DNA from: an uncultured Ignavibacteriota bacterium | GTDB taxonomy: Bacteria; Bacteroidota; Ignavibacteria; Palsa-1295 | NCBI GenBank assembly: GCA_903900335.1 | Contig: CAIUMP010000021.1 | Coordinates: forward strand, 62,001 to 126,000 | DNA length: 64,000 nucleotides | Direction: 5' to 3' | Shown here: positions 8,688-17,921 of the stretch, piece after piece | Position numbering within the stretch: position 1 is the stretch's first letter | How the letters are laid out: each line of letters starts with the position of its first letter | The notes under the pieces: model-generated | Databases searched by the model: none | What the model saw: only the letters and a program-made list of their open reading frames with translations | What the model was told of the DNA's origin: nothing | Translations under genes and position numbers: made by a program

Positions 8688-10169
8688 ATGCCAATCCGTC
8701 GTCTGCTTTTTCAATTCGTTCTGATAACGGCAAGCTTCGCCTCCTCGCAACTCCGCGCCCAGGGCCAACCTCTCGACAGCCTACTGGAGCGCATCGGCTC
8801 TGATCTCCACAATCCCGCGTTGGCAGAGCAACTTCATACAATGCTCCCGCAAGGGATAGATTTCCGCGTGTGGGGATATGCCGCCGGGGATTTTTCGAAC
8901 GATACCATTCCCGATCTCGCGCTCTCGCTGTACAATCATGACGAGGGGGGAAACAAGGTTCGCGTTTATCTTTTTGAGAATGTGAAGGGAAGGAAATTAG
9001 TGGAGCGATTTGCGAAGACGATCGCCTATATCGAGACGCCGATAGAAGTCGGGCTTTCCATTGAGGGGTCGGTAGTGACGATCACACGGAAGACCAGCGC
9101 GGTGCATTGGTCGCAGGAGGGATACTCGATCGAATCAGGGGATGTGGCGCTGGTGGATCGTTTCGAGACCGAGCAGGAAGACCCAACGGGCAAATCCAAG
9201 TCGAAAGCGAATGCGGTGGGACATGATGTCTATCGTAATTACGAAACGCTGCGTACGCGCGAGGCGTGGTACACCGGTGTCGGGGCTGATCCGGTGAATT
9301 CAATAGCGTACTTCACGCTGCCAGCGTATCAGAGATTGCGAGAAATATATCCTGGGTTCGGACATAGGGGAAGCGACACCTCCAAGGACTTTATACTCGG
9401 CGGCAATACGTTTCGCCGGGATTCAACGGATCTCTCCATTCGCAGTATTCAGGCCGCTTACACCGACGAGTATCTTTACATCGCACTTCGTGTGCGGGAC
9501 GATTATGTGATGGGCGGTGCGCCGCGGCCTGAAGCCAACGACCGCGTCACGCTATGGTTCGACACCAAGTTCACCGGCGACCGCAACAACCGTGACCGGC
9601 GCATTCTCTCGAATGAGGGAGGCACACCCACCTTCCGTGATGCATTGGATTCGCTAGTTCACAACCTCACGTTTGTGCTCCCGAAATCAAGTGGGCGAGT
9701 GACGCAGATCGGTCAAACATCGCCGGCATCGCTCACGCCGTTGGAGCAGGAAGGACTGAAGGGTGTTCAGGCTCAGATGAGCTATGATACGCTCAAGGGA
9801 GTCGTCAATGGCTATGGGCTGAGTGTTCGCATTCCGTTTACCTTTTTGGGTTTTGAAACGAACCCCGCAAGATTTTACGAGACCCGAGGCCCCGCAGGAC
9901 GGAAAACCGAAGATCAGAACGGTCCAGGTCCGGCGGAGACTAGCGGCATCGGCGATGCGGCAACGCTTGGGTTTTCGGCCGTCATCTATGATGTGGATGA
10001 CCCGTCGCACCCGGACGAGGTCACCGTCGAGGGGACGAGCCGATACGAGGAGGGGAATCCCTCTACCCTGGGCACAATGGTCCTGGAGCCGAGCACGCTC
10101 TACTATGGTGAGGTTCATCCAACCTATTTAGAAGAATTGCGAGCAGGGCTGTCACTCTCGGGGTATTAA
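8688..10169 (+). CDS. Exported protein with CBM9-like domain
   Basis: Start set at ATG 8688 rather than the upstream TTG 8640 because it gives a standard signal peptide (MPIRRLLFQFVL...LRAQ); 493 residues. An N-terminal region (GYAAGDFSNDTIPDLALSLY) recalls an FG-GAP/VCBS repeat. The second half contains YTDEYLYIALRVRDDYV and NDRVTLWFDTKF, a pattern of DOMON/CBM9-like sugar-binding beta-sandwich domains found in outer-envelope proteins of Bacteroidota. No catalytic motif was seen. It lies 84 bases after the sorbosone-dehydrogenase-like gene on the same strand, so co-transcription is possible. Confidence 0.65.
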   Translation: MPIRRLLFQFVLITASFASSQLRAQGQPLDSLLERIGSDLHNPALAEQLHTMLPQGIDFRVWGYAAGDFSNDTIPDLALSLYNHDEGGNKVRVYLFENVKGRKLVERFAKTIAYIETPIEVGLSIEGSVVTITRKTSAVHWSQEGYSIESGDVALVDRFETEQEDPTGKSKSKANAVGHDVYRNYETLRTREAWYTGVGADPVNSIAYFTLPAYQRLREIYPGFGHRGSDTSKDFILGGNTFRRDSTDLSIRSIQAAYTDEYLYIALRVRDDYVMGGAPRPEANDRVTLWFDTKFTGDRNNRDRRILSNEGGTPTFRDALDSLVHNLTFVLPKSSGRVTQIGQTSPASLTPLEQEGLKGVQAQMSYDTLKGVVNGYGLSVRIPFTFLGFETNPARFYETRGPAGRKTEDQNGPGPAETSGIGDAATLGFSAVIYDVDDPSHPDEVTVEGTSRYEEGNPSTLGTMVLEPSTLYYGEVHPTYLEELRAGLSLSGY

Positions 10170-10215
10170 TTCGTATGGGGTTCGAGATGTATTGCATTTC
10201 GAATTACGTACCAGT

Positions 10216-10539
10216 ATGATCAGAGTTACTATAGTGTATCCGGCGGGTGAGTCGTCTCACTTTGACATGGAGTATTACCTCAAATCGCACATGCCTGAGT
10301 CCATCGCTCGGCTTAGCGTGGCAGAGGGATTTCAGGGAGTATCTGTCGAGCGCGGTGTAATGGGAGACGCACCCGGAGCGCCGCCAACCTTTGTCGCAAT
10401 GTGTATCTACACCTTTGATTCCATAGAATCTTTTCTCGCGGGGTTCATGCCGCATGCTCCATTTTTGCAAGGTGATATGACTAACTACACGGACATCAAG
10501 CCGATCATTCAATTTAACGAAGTTGAGATTCTGAAATAG
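10216..10539 (+). CDS. EthD family protein
   Basis: A small dimeric alpha+beta-barrel-type protein of 107 residues. MIRVTIVYPAGES, then FDMEYYLKSHMP and a C-terminal PIIQFNEVEI strand match the EthD family (an HxP helix after the first strand). The start at ATG 10216 is chosen because the family begins directly with this strand; an upstream TTG adds eight poorly fitting residues. EthD was first found beside an ether-degrading P450, but most members have no proven reaction. It ends two bases before the DinB-like gene, so both are probably co-translated. Confidence 0.75.
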   Translation: MIRVTIVYPAGESSHFDMEYYLKSHMPESIARLSVAEGFQGVSVERGVMGDAPGAPPTFVAMCIYTFDSIESFLAGFMPHAPFLQGDMTNYTDIKPIIQFNEVEILK

Positions 10540-10541
10540 TT

Positions 10542-11072
10542 ATGAAAGATATTCTTACCTTAACTACCGACCGTTTCACCCAGATCCGCTCGCTCGGCGA
10601 GAAGACACTGGAGCAATTGAGTGAGGCCGATCTGCACTGGTCGCCAGACGAGGAATCGAACTCCATCGCAGTGATCGTTCAGCATTTGGCAGGAAACATG
10701 ATCTCGCGTTTCACGGATTTCCTGACAACCGATGGCGAAAAAGAAAATCGCAACCGGGATGGGGAGTTCGTCGAGCATGGTATGGGCTCTCAGGAATTAC
10801 GCGAGCGATGGGACGCAGGATGGGAATGTCTGTTCGCTGCGATGCGCCCTCTCACCGAGGCAGATTTGAATCGCGAGGTGTTTATCCGGGGAGAGTCACA
10901 CACTGTGATGGAGGCGTTGCTGCGGCAGCTAAGCCACTTCGCGTATCACGTCGGGCAAATTGTCTATATTGGAAAGATGCGGCAGGGAAGTGCCTGGAAG
11001 ACGCTTTCGATAGCGCGGGGAGCTTCGCAGCAGTTCAATACAGCGTTGTCACAGTCACAAAATAAAAAATGA
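10542..11072 (+). CDS. DinB superfamily protein (DUF1572-like)
   Basis: A 176-residue four-helix-bundle protein of the DinB/YfiT type. Conserved features are AVIVQHLAGNM in helix 2 and LLRQLSHFAYHVGQIVYIGKM near the C-terminus. The histidines (H of QHL and the two of SHFAYH) are the likely divalent-metal ligands of the family. Members include metal-dependent thiol transferases, but the substrate here is unknown. The 2-base spacing to the EthD-like gene suggests one transcript. The stop codon overlaps the start of a hairpin that terminates both this gene and the opposing tRNA. Confidence 0.75.
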   Translation: MKDILTLTTDRFTQIRSLGEKTLEQLSEADLHWSPDEESNSIAVIVQHLAGNMISRFTDFLTTDGEKENRNRDGEFVEHGMGSQELRERWDAGWECLFAAMRPLTEADLNREVFIRGESHTVMEALLRQLSHFAYHVGQIVYIGKMRQGSAWKTLSIARGASQQFNTALSQSQNKK

Positions 11073-11103
11073 AGTACGAATTACGCATATAATTCATACT
11101 TCA
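11070..11103. terminator. Bidirectional terminator between DinB-like gene and tRNA-Leu
   Basis: Arms 11070-11083 and 11090-11103 pair over 14 positions with one mismatch and a 6-base loop. On the minus strand the stem is followed by TTTTTTATTTT, so it is a good terminator for the tRNA transcript. It also starts at the stop codon of the plus-strand gene. Confidence 0.65.
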
Positions 11104-11117
11104 TCTTGTTGTATCTG

Positions 11118-11198
11118 TGCGGGAGGGGGGACTTGAACCCCCACACCTCTCGGCGCTACCACCTCAAAGTAGTGCGTCTGCCATTTCGCCACTCCCGC
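11118..11198 (-). tRNA. tRNA-Leu (GAG)
   Basis: The minus strand folds as a class II tRNA. Acceptor arms are GCGGGAG/CTCCCGC (11192-11198 with 11119-11125) and the discriminator is A. The anticodon stem CTACT/GGTAG carries loop TTGAGGT with anticodon GAG. A long variable arm follows, then the T arm GGGGG-TTCAAGT-CCCCC. The long variable arm and A73 fit leucine. CCA is not encoded; the next bases are CAG. Confidence 0.95.
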
Positions 11199-11367
11199 AT
11201 TGCTCCAGGTTCACTTCCCGGAAAACCGGGGCATGTACTCGAAGCGCCGTGAAAACTGAACGATGGGGGTGGCGGTTCCAATTTGAATGAAATGAGTTGG
11301 GAATTGGCAAAATTTACGCTGAGAACTGATACTCAGGGACCGGATAGGTGCAGGTTTTGCCTCAATG

Positions 11368-11934
11368 CTATTTGCTGATCCCCAGCACGGGATGGATTTC
11401 CCTGTAATTCAAGGCGTGGCCTTTCTGCCCATGAGGGAAATCCTGGAAGAGCACACCGGAGACTGTCGCCGGTACACTTACTTTTTTGAACGTTGTGGTC
11501 GGCTTCCCCACGTTATCCAAGACCCACTGGTAGGCCACCATAAAGGCCGGAGCCCGGCTGGAAGCGGCGTTCTCGGCGCAGGAGACGTTTGGTACTTCTG
11601 CGATCATGGAGTCCTGACTCGCATCGGTGAGAATAAGATGAATGTCGCTGTCATCCTCGCGTACGAAGGCGACGATCGTGCAGGGGATGCTGACGGTCTG
11701 CTTCTCGAATGCCAGGCGTGCGGTTGTGTCGCCGACGGTGATGCGCGGGAAGCTGTCCTGCGCGGCGATGCTGCTCATCGGCGAGGACCAGTCAATTGTG
11801 GCAACGTCTCCATCCGTCAGGTTCTTGATTGACCAGCGTTCGATGCCGCACGGCGCGGTTTCTGAGGGCGTGTCCGTGGATTTCGAACAGCCGAGGGCTA
11901 AGAGGAGCAATACGCAGGAAATGTATTTCTTCAT
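11368..11934 (-). CDS. Lipoprotein of unknown function
   Basis: 188 residues with a clear type II signal peptide: MKKY, hydrophobic stretch, lipobox LALGC at residues 12-16, so Cys16 would be lipidated. The mature part starts with WSIKNLTDGDVATIDW and ends with FQDFPHGQKGHALNYREIHPVL, a pattern I associate with a widespread uncharacterised bacterial family whose members end in a similar HGQ...N.xELHPVL motif. No catalytic residues can be named. It precedes a DUF4236 gene on the same strand, but the gap between them gives no proof of an operon. Confidence 0.65.
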   Translation of the reverse strand: MKKYISCVLLLLALGCSKSTDTPSETAPCGIERWSIKNLTDGDVATIDWSSPMSSIAAQDSFPRITVGDTTARLAFEKQTVSIPCTIVAFVREDDSDIHLILTDASQDSMIAEVPNVSCAENAASSRAPAFMVAYQWVLDNVGKPTTTFKKVSVPATVSGVLFQDFPHGQKGHALNYREIHPVLGISK

Positions 11935-11961
11935 CCGATAGATTGGCTACACTCGACAGGA

Positions 11962-12411
11962 TCAGTTCAAGGCAGATTTGGTATTTGCATTCCTATACAC
12001 CAATCTCACAAACAATACCAACCAATACCCAAACCATCCAAACCAGAATACCCCGATGACTACGTTCGACTTCGTTGCTCCGGCCGCGATCATTGTCGCT
12101 ATAAAAAGTAGCACTTTCCACCAATGCAGGTACTGCGTGTGAATCGGCTGCACGCTCTGAGTTGTGGCTATTTCGGGCGCAGAAGTCAACTCGGGCGCGG
12201 AAGAGGCCATTGGGCGATTCGCCGTTGGCGAATCGAGGCGGGTGCGCATGGAGATACCGGTGCCGGGTAGGCCGGTGTTTAAGTATCTGCCGTTCTTGCC
12301 GAGCGTGACGCTCGCGCCGCGCACACCAATGGATGTGCTGATACCCGATCGGCTGATATTCAAGTGGACACCAGGCAAAATCTTAATTCGTCGTCGAAAT
12401 CGGAGGGCCAT
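11962..12411 (-). CDS. DUF4236 domain membrane protein
   Basis: 149 residues from ATG at 12411. The N-terminal ~55 residues (LRFRRRIKILPGVHLNISRSG, SIGVRGASVTLGKNGRYLNTGLPGTGIS) are the DUF4236 signature. The C-terminal third holds two likely membrane helices (VLLFIATMIAAG and VVIGVFWFGWFGYWLVLFVRL). The open frame continues upstream to 12600, but those 63 residues translate palindromic repeat DNA (Pro/Gly/Trp/Lys-rich) and are rejected. The function of DUF4236 is unknown. Confidence 0.8.
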   Translation of the reverse strand: MALRFRRRIKILPGVHLNISRSGISTSIGVRGASVTLGKNGRYLNTGLPGTGISMRTRLDSPTANRPMASSAPELTSAPEIATTQSVQPIHTQYLHWWKVLLFIATMIAAGATKSNVVIGVFWFGWFGYWLVLFVRLVYRNANTKSALN

Positions 12412-12496
12412 AATTGTACTGGGTTGAGACAGGGAGTTGGGAGAACGAGGAGGAGGCAGGTAGAATTCACAATAGAAACCGTCCATCGAAACAACA

Positions 12497-12583
12497 CCCC
12501 CGCCTTTCCAAGGCGGGGGCAGGGGGTGGTTGTTCCAATTGGGGTTTGACCACCCCCCAACCCCCGCCTTGGAAAGGCGGGGG
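12497..12583. repeat. REPIN-like pair of inverted palindromic repeats
   Basis: Two 23-base palindromes (12497-12519 and 12561-12583), each a 10-bp stem of CCCCCGCCTT/AAGGCGGGGG, stand in opposite orientation: the 3-base loop is TCC in the first and GGA in the second. The symmetry extends outwards from each core, so arms 12497-12532 and 12548-12583 pair almost throughout. A third single copy is at 14703. This is the architecture of REP doublets (REPIN/BIME). It lies between two minus-strand genes. Confidence 0.8.
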
Positions 12584-12609
12584 AGCACGCTACGTGACAC
12601 ATTGTGTGG

Positions 12610-14616
12610 CTATCGCACAATCACTAGACGAGAATAGAATGTACTCTTTTCAGAGTGGAGAGTCAGTTCGTACGCACCTGGTGAAAGATTGTCAACGTCG
12701 CACTGCACGGACTCTCCGGAGACAACAGAATGAAGCGATATGCTGCGCCCCAATGGATCGCGTGCTGTTACTGACCACACACCTGCGGATGGAAGAGCGA
12801 TGGTTATGCGCTCGGATGCAGGATTTGGGAATGCTGGGATAAGAGGCTGTGTGATTGCCGTCCTAACTCCGAGTTGCAAGGGCACCCCGACACTTTTATA
12901 GACACCTGCGCCAGTAGTGGAAGCGTAGATCGCACCCGCCGCATCACGGGCGAGCGCATTGACGCCCAACGAATCTAATCCATCACTGAGGTTGTACATC
13001 CCCTTGCTCGCGCGAGGCCAGTAATAAACTCCCGTCGAGGAGGAGGCATAGACATCATTGGAATCGGAGAGTAGAAAATCGGTGATGGCCGATTGATCGG
13101 GCATGACCGTCAACTCCCACGTCACGCCCTGATTGCGCGAGCGAACAAGGGCATTCGGGGAGCAATAGATCGCGATCGTTCCGGATTTGTTGGCGATTAT
13201 CCTTCCCGGATTCATTTTAGGTGGCATCGTAACTTGTTGCCATTGATTGCCGCCATCTGTAGTCTTGAATAAGTTTGTGGCAGTACACGCATACAGAGTC
13301 CCCGAGGAGTCAGCACAGAGTGATCCCACAGCGCCGACAATTGCATTGTCATTCGTTTCGGACCATGTCTTGCCTGTGTCGTCGGAGTAGAAGACTCCTT
13401 TTGTGGCGGCGTAGATTCGGGCAGGTGCGGTGACAGCAACACGGACGGTGCCATTCGGCAATGCGCCAAGAATATTCTTCCACGCGGCGCCAGAGTCGGT
13501 GGAACGGAGGAGATCACTGCCGGATGTAGTGCCAAGGAGCGAATGATCGAATCTATCCACACCCAGGAATGACGCTGTCTTCCATTGCGATGGGATCCAT
13601 TTGCCCACTGAATCCTGGACATATTGCGAGGTGCCGGATCCAACGAAGATCCGATCATTAGCGCGAAAAAGAGTTGGGAGTGATGACATGGGAACCGACA
13701 GCCCATTCCATGAGGAGGGCTTTCCGGTAGCGGCATAGTGCAGGTTGGTGCCATACGAAGTTGGTGCAATCCACCTTCCGGATGAGTCGAGTTCAAAATG
13801 ACCTAAACTGCCGGGCAAATTAAATGCCGTGCTTGATGAATCATGAAAATACTGGTTGTTGCTAAACAATATTTCATTGTTCGTATTTGCGAGGATTGCG
13901 AAGTGTATGTCTGCACCACAAGGACGTGTCCAGTGCAAACCATAATCAGTGGAAAAGTAAAGGAAGCTGCTACTGCCGTCATAACAGGTCGCCCAAACAT
14001 GCCCCGCATGTCCTGCTAGAATGAAGTAGTAGTTCGCTGTAATGAGACCGTTCAGACATCTCTTCCAACTTGCGCCCTTGTCGGTACTGGTGTAGATACC
14101 CGAGTTGGTTGTCACGTAGTAGTGCAGCTGATCAGCGGTGAAGCCTGCTAATGATTCACTTTGCGGTCCTAAGACTGTATCCCAGGAGTTACCTGCGTTT
14201 GTGCTGCGAAGGATATTTGAGGAGTTTTGTACACTGAATAAGACCCCCGCACGATCGGCGAAAATAGCGGTGCCAATTCTGAAAGGCAGGATTTGAGCTC
14301 CGCTGCCATCGGCATCGGTACGAACGAGTACTGACCCGTCCATGCGGAGTACAATCTTTGCACTTGGCAATGTGGTGATTCCCTGAACACTTCCCAGTGA
14401 TTTCGGGATCGGAAATCGTTGCCAGGAAACACCGGCGTCTATAGATCGAAACAGCACTCGTCCGCGCCCTGCAAGAATGTCGCCATTCGTATTGACTTCA
14501 AGGATCGTAGGTACGTCGAGACCTGGCCCGTTGGTAGGCACCCAGTGAAGTTGACCAGACACAGAACTTACGAGAAGGAAAGATACCAAGCAGACCAACG
14601 GGAGAATTCGTCTCAT
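12610..14616 (-). CDS. Secreted BNR/Ycf48-like beta-propeller with T9SS sorting domain
   Basis: A 668-residue exported protein: signal peptide 1-22 (ending VSGQ), then many repeats of the kind SxDxGxSW, STNAGNSW, STDKGASWKR, STDYGLHW, STDSGAAW, SDDTGKTW and TTDGGNQW. These are Asp-box (BNR/sialidase-like or Ycf48-like) propeller blades, fewer than 15 of which are regular. The last ~85 residues begin PAFPNPASERITI and end TFYSRLVIVR, a textbook T9SS C-terminal sorting domain. Asp-boxes are structural, so no enzymatic activity is implied. The gene is flanked on both sides by the same REP palindrome (12497-12583 and 14703-14725). Confidence 0.85.
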   Translation of the reverse strand: MRRILPLVCLVSFLLVSSVSGQLHWVPTNGPGLDVPTILEVNTNGDILAGRGRVLFRSIDAGVSWQRFPIPKSLGSVQGITTLPSAKIVLRMDGSVLVRTDADGSGAQILPFRIGTAIFADRAGVLFSVQNSSNILRSTNAGNSWDTVLGPQSESLAGFTADQLHYYVTTNSGIYTSTDKGASWKRCLNGLITANYYFILAGHAGHVWATCYDGSSSFLYFSTDYGLHWTRPCGADIHFAILANTNNEILFSNNQYFHDSSSTAFNLPGSLGHFELDSSGRWIAPTSYGTNLHYAATGKPSSWNGLSVPMSSLPTLFRANDRIFVGSGTSQYVQDSVGKWIPSQWKTASFLGVDRFDHSLLGTTSGSDLLRSTDSGAAWKNILGALPNGTVRVAVTAPARIYAATKGVFYSDDTGKTWSETNDNAIVGAVGSLCADSSGTLYACTATNLFKTTDGGNQWQQVTMPPKMNPGRIIANKSGTIAIYCSPNALVRSRNQGVTWELTVMPDQSAITDFLLSDSNDVYASSSTGVYYWPRASKGMYNLSDGLDSLGVNALARDAAGAIYASTTGAGVYKSVGVPLQLGVRTAITQPLIPAFPNPASERITIALPSAGVWSVTARDPLGRSISLHSVVSGESVQCDVDNLSPGAYELTLHSEKSTFYSRLVIVR

Positions 14617-14702
14617 ATTTTTAGATGGGATCGTACGTGGACATGGTAATAACTCTTCAAATTGAAAATTGTTACACCAAATTCAGCGGTTAGACCCAAG
14701 AA

Positions 14703-14725
14703 CCCCCGCCTTGGAAAGGCGGGGG
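14703..14725. repeat. Single REP palindrome
   Basis: Identical 23-base palindrome (10-bp stem, GGA loop) to the copy at 12561-12583, in the same orientation and in the divergent intergenic region between the Asp-box protein and the M1 peptidase. Confidence 0.8.
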
Positions 14726-14820
14726 AGTAGGAAAGTGAAATCGCTGAAGCCTCAATTCACGCCCGCGCCTCTTTTTCTTCCGATATTTGCAGTTCCAAAT
14801 TCAAACCGACGGATCAATTC

Positions 14821-17358
14821 ATGCATCATTTCTCGCGTCTTCTAATCGCTTTCGTTCTTTGTGCTCTCGCGTTGCCGCTGCGTGCTCAGTATCTCGGCTG
14901 GGACTATCAGGAGCAGGCCCGCACACATACGACCGATGTCCAGAACATCGAAATGCACATCTCCTTCGATCAGCCAGCCAAGCGGATCATGGGGACAGTC
15001 TATCACCGTCTGCAGATTCTCCCTCAGCGCGATCCCGTGACGGATATTGTCTTTGACGCCAAAGATATGACGATTGAGAAAGTGTGGGTCCAGGACGGGA
15101 AGAAGCAGACCCCGCTGACATTTGACACCAGCGAGAGTGGCAAGCTTCGCATGACACTTGACAAAGTGCATCCGAACAATACACCGTTTACGATCGGAAT
15201 CCAATACTGGGCGAAGCCGAAGAAGGGCATGTACTTTATACAGGCGGATACCTTCTACACGCAGCGTACACCGGAGATCTGGACGCAGGGCGAAGGTGAA
15301 GATAACCGTTATTGGCTGCCCTGCTACGATTATCCCAACGACAAAGCTACGACGGAAATGTACGTGACCGTTCCGGCCGAACAGAAGGCACTCTCGAACG
15401 GACATCTGGTCTCGAAGGATAAGAACAAGGACGGCACAGTGACGTGGCATTACAAGGAAGATAAACCCTACTCGAGCTATCTCATCATGCTCGGTATCGG
15501 CGACTACGAAGTGCCGAAGGATAAGTGGCGCGGCAAGGACGTAGAGTATTGGGTCTATCCGGGTTGGAGTAAAGAAGCGAATCGCATTTTTGGTTTGACG
15601 CCGAAGATGCTGGAGTTCTACTCGACCAAGACAGGCTTCCCGTACGCGTGGGAGAAGTATGCGCAGATCGCCATCGAGGATTTCATGTATGGTGGGATGG
15701 AAAACGTCTCGGCCACCACGATGAACGATTATATCCTATTCGATAAACGCTCTGGCGTGGATTTCAACGCGGAGGGCTTGATTGCGCATGAGCTAGCCCA
15801 TCAGTGGTTCGGCGATGTGCTCACCTGCCGCTCGTGGATACACATGTGGTTGAATGAATCCTTTGCGACGTATTTCGAGGCGCTCTTCCGTGAATTCAAT
15901 GATGGCAAGGATGAATTTGACGAGGAGATGTACGGCGCGCAGCTGGCCGGAATTAACGCTGAGACCGGCGAACGTGGAAAGAAGCCGATCGTGGCTCCCA
16001 ATAACTACACCGCCAATCACTATCCACGTGGGGCAGCAACGCTAAACATGGTTCGCCACATCCTGGGTGACACCGGCTGGTGGAAGTCCATCCATCATTA
16101 TTTAGATGCACACCAGTTCCAGCCTGTAGTGACCGATGATCTGAAGATGGCCATCGAAGAGACGACCGGGCAGAACCTGCAGTGGTTCTTCGATGAGTGG
16201 ATATACAAATCCGGGCATCCTGTCTTTGATGTCACATATGAGTACGATGATGCGGCGAAAGTTGTTCGTATGACGGTGGTGCAAAATCAGGCGCACGATT
16301 CACTCACTGGCACATTCAAAATGCCTGTGGATGTCGAACTGACGATGCCGGATGGCACGACCCGAATGGAGACAATCCGCATCGCGGACTCCGTGCAGAA
16401 GTTTACGATCATCTCACCTCAGAAGCCAGTGATGGTGATCTTTGACAAAGGTAACACGCTTATCAAGGAATTGCATATCCATAAGGAGCCTGGAGAGTGG
16501 ATCTACCAGTTGAACCATGCAAAGCTCGCGATCGAGCGCTCGCAGGCAGTGATGAACATGGTTCGCGAGCCACTCTTTGCGCACGAAGATCCTGCGAACG
16601 ATGCCAGAAGCAGCCAAACGAACGAGATGTTCGCGGCCCTAAAGTACTCCGTCCAGCACGACCCGTTCTGGGCCGTGCGATTGCATGCTCTGAACACGTT
16701 GGCAAAGTTTGCAGATCCGACTCACAAGATCGAAGATGTGCTCGCTAACATCGCACTGCACGATGAGAAAAATGATGTCCGGGCGCAGGCAGTGGAATAC
16801 TTGGCTCGTTACTCTACAAGCGCGGTAGCGATGCCTACACTGATCACCGTTCTGGAAAAAGACTCAAGCTATCACGTTGTTGGGAATGCACTTAAGGCGC
16901 TCTTCAAGTTCGATCCGGAGCGTGCGTTCCAGTTCGCACACGCCTATTTGAAGACTGGCTCGCCGCGTGACAGAATGCGTCAGTCCGCGATCGAGATTTT
17001 GGAGATGACGAAGAATCGGCAATCACTGAATGAACTGATCCAGATGGTGGGGACGCATGATGTGCCGAAGCACACGCGCTACAACCTCATCGAGTCTATA
17101 GCAAAGTTTGCGGAAGTGGATTCCGCGCTCGTATATAAGACGCTTTGGATCCTGGCCGACAATGGTGATCTCCCGATTCGTGGCGTGGCACTCAATCGCC
17201 TCGCAGACATGGGCGGTGAGCCAACCTTGCGTCAGTTGGAGGCGCAAGCGGCTACCCGACCGGAGATGAAGGTAACGTATGATGCCTTGCTCAAGCGGAT
17301 GCGGTTGCGACTTGGTGTGCCGGAGCCGCCGGAATCAGACCCAACCAACAACAAGTAA
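14821..17358 (+). CDS. Exported M1 family aminopeptidase with HEAT-like C-terminus
   Basis: 845 residues with signal peptide (1-23, ending LRAQ). The zinc-peptidase signature is complete: GGMEN exopeptidase motif at 291-295, HELAH at 323-327 and the third zinc ligand Glu346 in NESFATYF. The N-terminal beta domain and catalytic domain occupy ~25-470. A beta domain follows, and residues ~590-830 are helical HEAT-like repeats (ALNTLAKFAD, AVEYLARYS, ALKALFKF, RLADMG). It probably trims peptides in the periplasm or at the surface. Its last 24 bases overlap the convergent DUF4337 gene. Confidence 0.92.
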   Translation: MHHFSRLLIAFVLCALALPLRAQYLGWDYQEQARTHTTDVQNIEMHISFDQPAKRIMGTVYHRLQILPQRDPVTDIVFDAKDMTIEKVWVQDGKKQTPLTFDTSESGKLRMTLDKVHPNNTPFTIGIQYWAKPKKGMYFIQADTFYTQRTPEIWTQGEGEDNRYWLPCYDYPNDKATTEMYVTVPAEQKALSNGHLVSKDKNKDGTVTWHYKEDKPYSSYLIMLGIGDYEVPKDKWRGKDVEYWVYPGWSKEANRIFGLTPKMLEFYSTKTGFPYAWEKYAQIAIEDFMYGGMENVSATTMNDYILFDKRSGVDFNAEGLIAHELAHQWFGDVLTCRSWIHMWLNESFATYFEALFREFNDGKDEFDEEMYGAQLAGINAETGERGKKPIVAPNNYTANHYPRGAATLNMVRHILGDTGWWKSIHHYLDAHQFQPVVTDDLKMAIEETTGQNLQWFFDEWIYKSGHPVFDVTYEYDDAAKVVRMTVVQNQAHDSLTGTFKMPVDVELTMPDGTTRMETIRIADSVQKFTIISPQKPVMVIFDKGNTLIKELHIHKEPGEWIYQLNHAKLAIERSQAVMNMVREPLFAHEDPANDARSSQTNEMFAALKYSVQHDPFWAVRLHALNTLAKFADPTHKIEDVLANIALHDEKNDVRAQAVEYLARYSTSAVAMPTLITVLEKDSSYHVVGNALKALFKFDPERAFQFAHAYLKTGSPRDRMRQSAIEILEMTKNRQSLNELIQMVGTHDVPKHTRYNLIESIAKFAEVDSALVYKTLWILADNGDLPIRGVALNRLADMGGEPTLRQLEAQAATRPEMKVTYDALLKRMRLRLGVPEPPESDPTNNK

Positions 17359-17898
17359 CACCGCGCCTGCGACGGCGAGCGCGAGCGAGCCGTACCAGAC
17401 GAATTTCTGCGACAGCAGCGCCGCGATCGCCGACAAAGCAATGGCGATCTGGAAAAGGGTGACAGCAATGGCGAGCTTGTGATGATGTTCCATAAGGAGG
17501 TCGGACCGTGTGTCGGCCTCCTTTGTTTTTTGTTCGAAGGCTCTCGCTGCGAGCGCGATAGAGTCTTGTTGCAAATGATAGCGGTATGCTTCCTTGGCGA
17601 GACTGCTGTCATGATACTGCCGGAAGAATGCATCGTCCAAGTTCTTTTTCAGCCCCTTGGATTGATACAGATTCCAAATATCCGTGGCTCTGCTTGTGCT
17701 AAGGATGGCATTGTTCTTTTCGAGAATGGCCTCATTGGCGTATTGCCCGGACAAGAGTGAAGCAATGGCAGCGCAGACGGCGATCAGCGCCGTGGATAGC
17801 GCAAGATACCGCCGCCAACCCTGGCCGTGCTCGGTGCTATGCTCCACAGCATGCTCCAAATGTTCACGTAGTTCGAGTGCGTCGTTGTCGTCTTCCAT
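17335..17898 (-). CDS. DUF4337 domain membrane protein
   Basis: 187 residues. An acidic, His-rich N-terminus (EHLEHAVEHSTEHG) precedes a first membrane helix (LSTALIAVCAAIASLLSG). A long charged helical region with NEAILEKNNAILSTSRATDIWNLYQ follows, then two C-terminal membrane helices. This order matches the DUF4337 family; function unknown. The 3' end overlaps the convergent M1 peptidase by 24 bases, which is unusual but leaves both reading frames intact. Confidence 0.75.
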   Translation of the reverse strand: MEDDNDALELREHLEHAVEHSTEHGQGWRRYLALSTALIAVCAAIASLLSGQYANEAILEKNNAILSTSRATDIWNLYQSKGLKKNLDDAFFRQYHDSSLAKEAYRYHLQQDSIALAARAFEQKTKEADTRSDLLMEHHHKLAIAVTLFQIAIALSAIAALLSQKFVWYGSLALAVAGAVLLVVGWV

Positions 17899-17921
17899 AT
17901 CAATAAAGTGAGGACTACTCT

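Noticed and set aside
12412-12600. N-terminal extension of the DUF4236 protein
   Set aside because: The 63 extra residues translate the REPIN-like palindrome (PPPWKGGG-type sequence); the family starts at the ATG at 12411.
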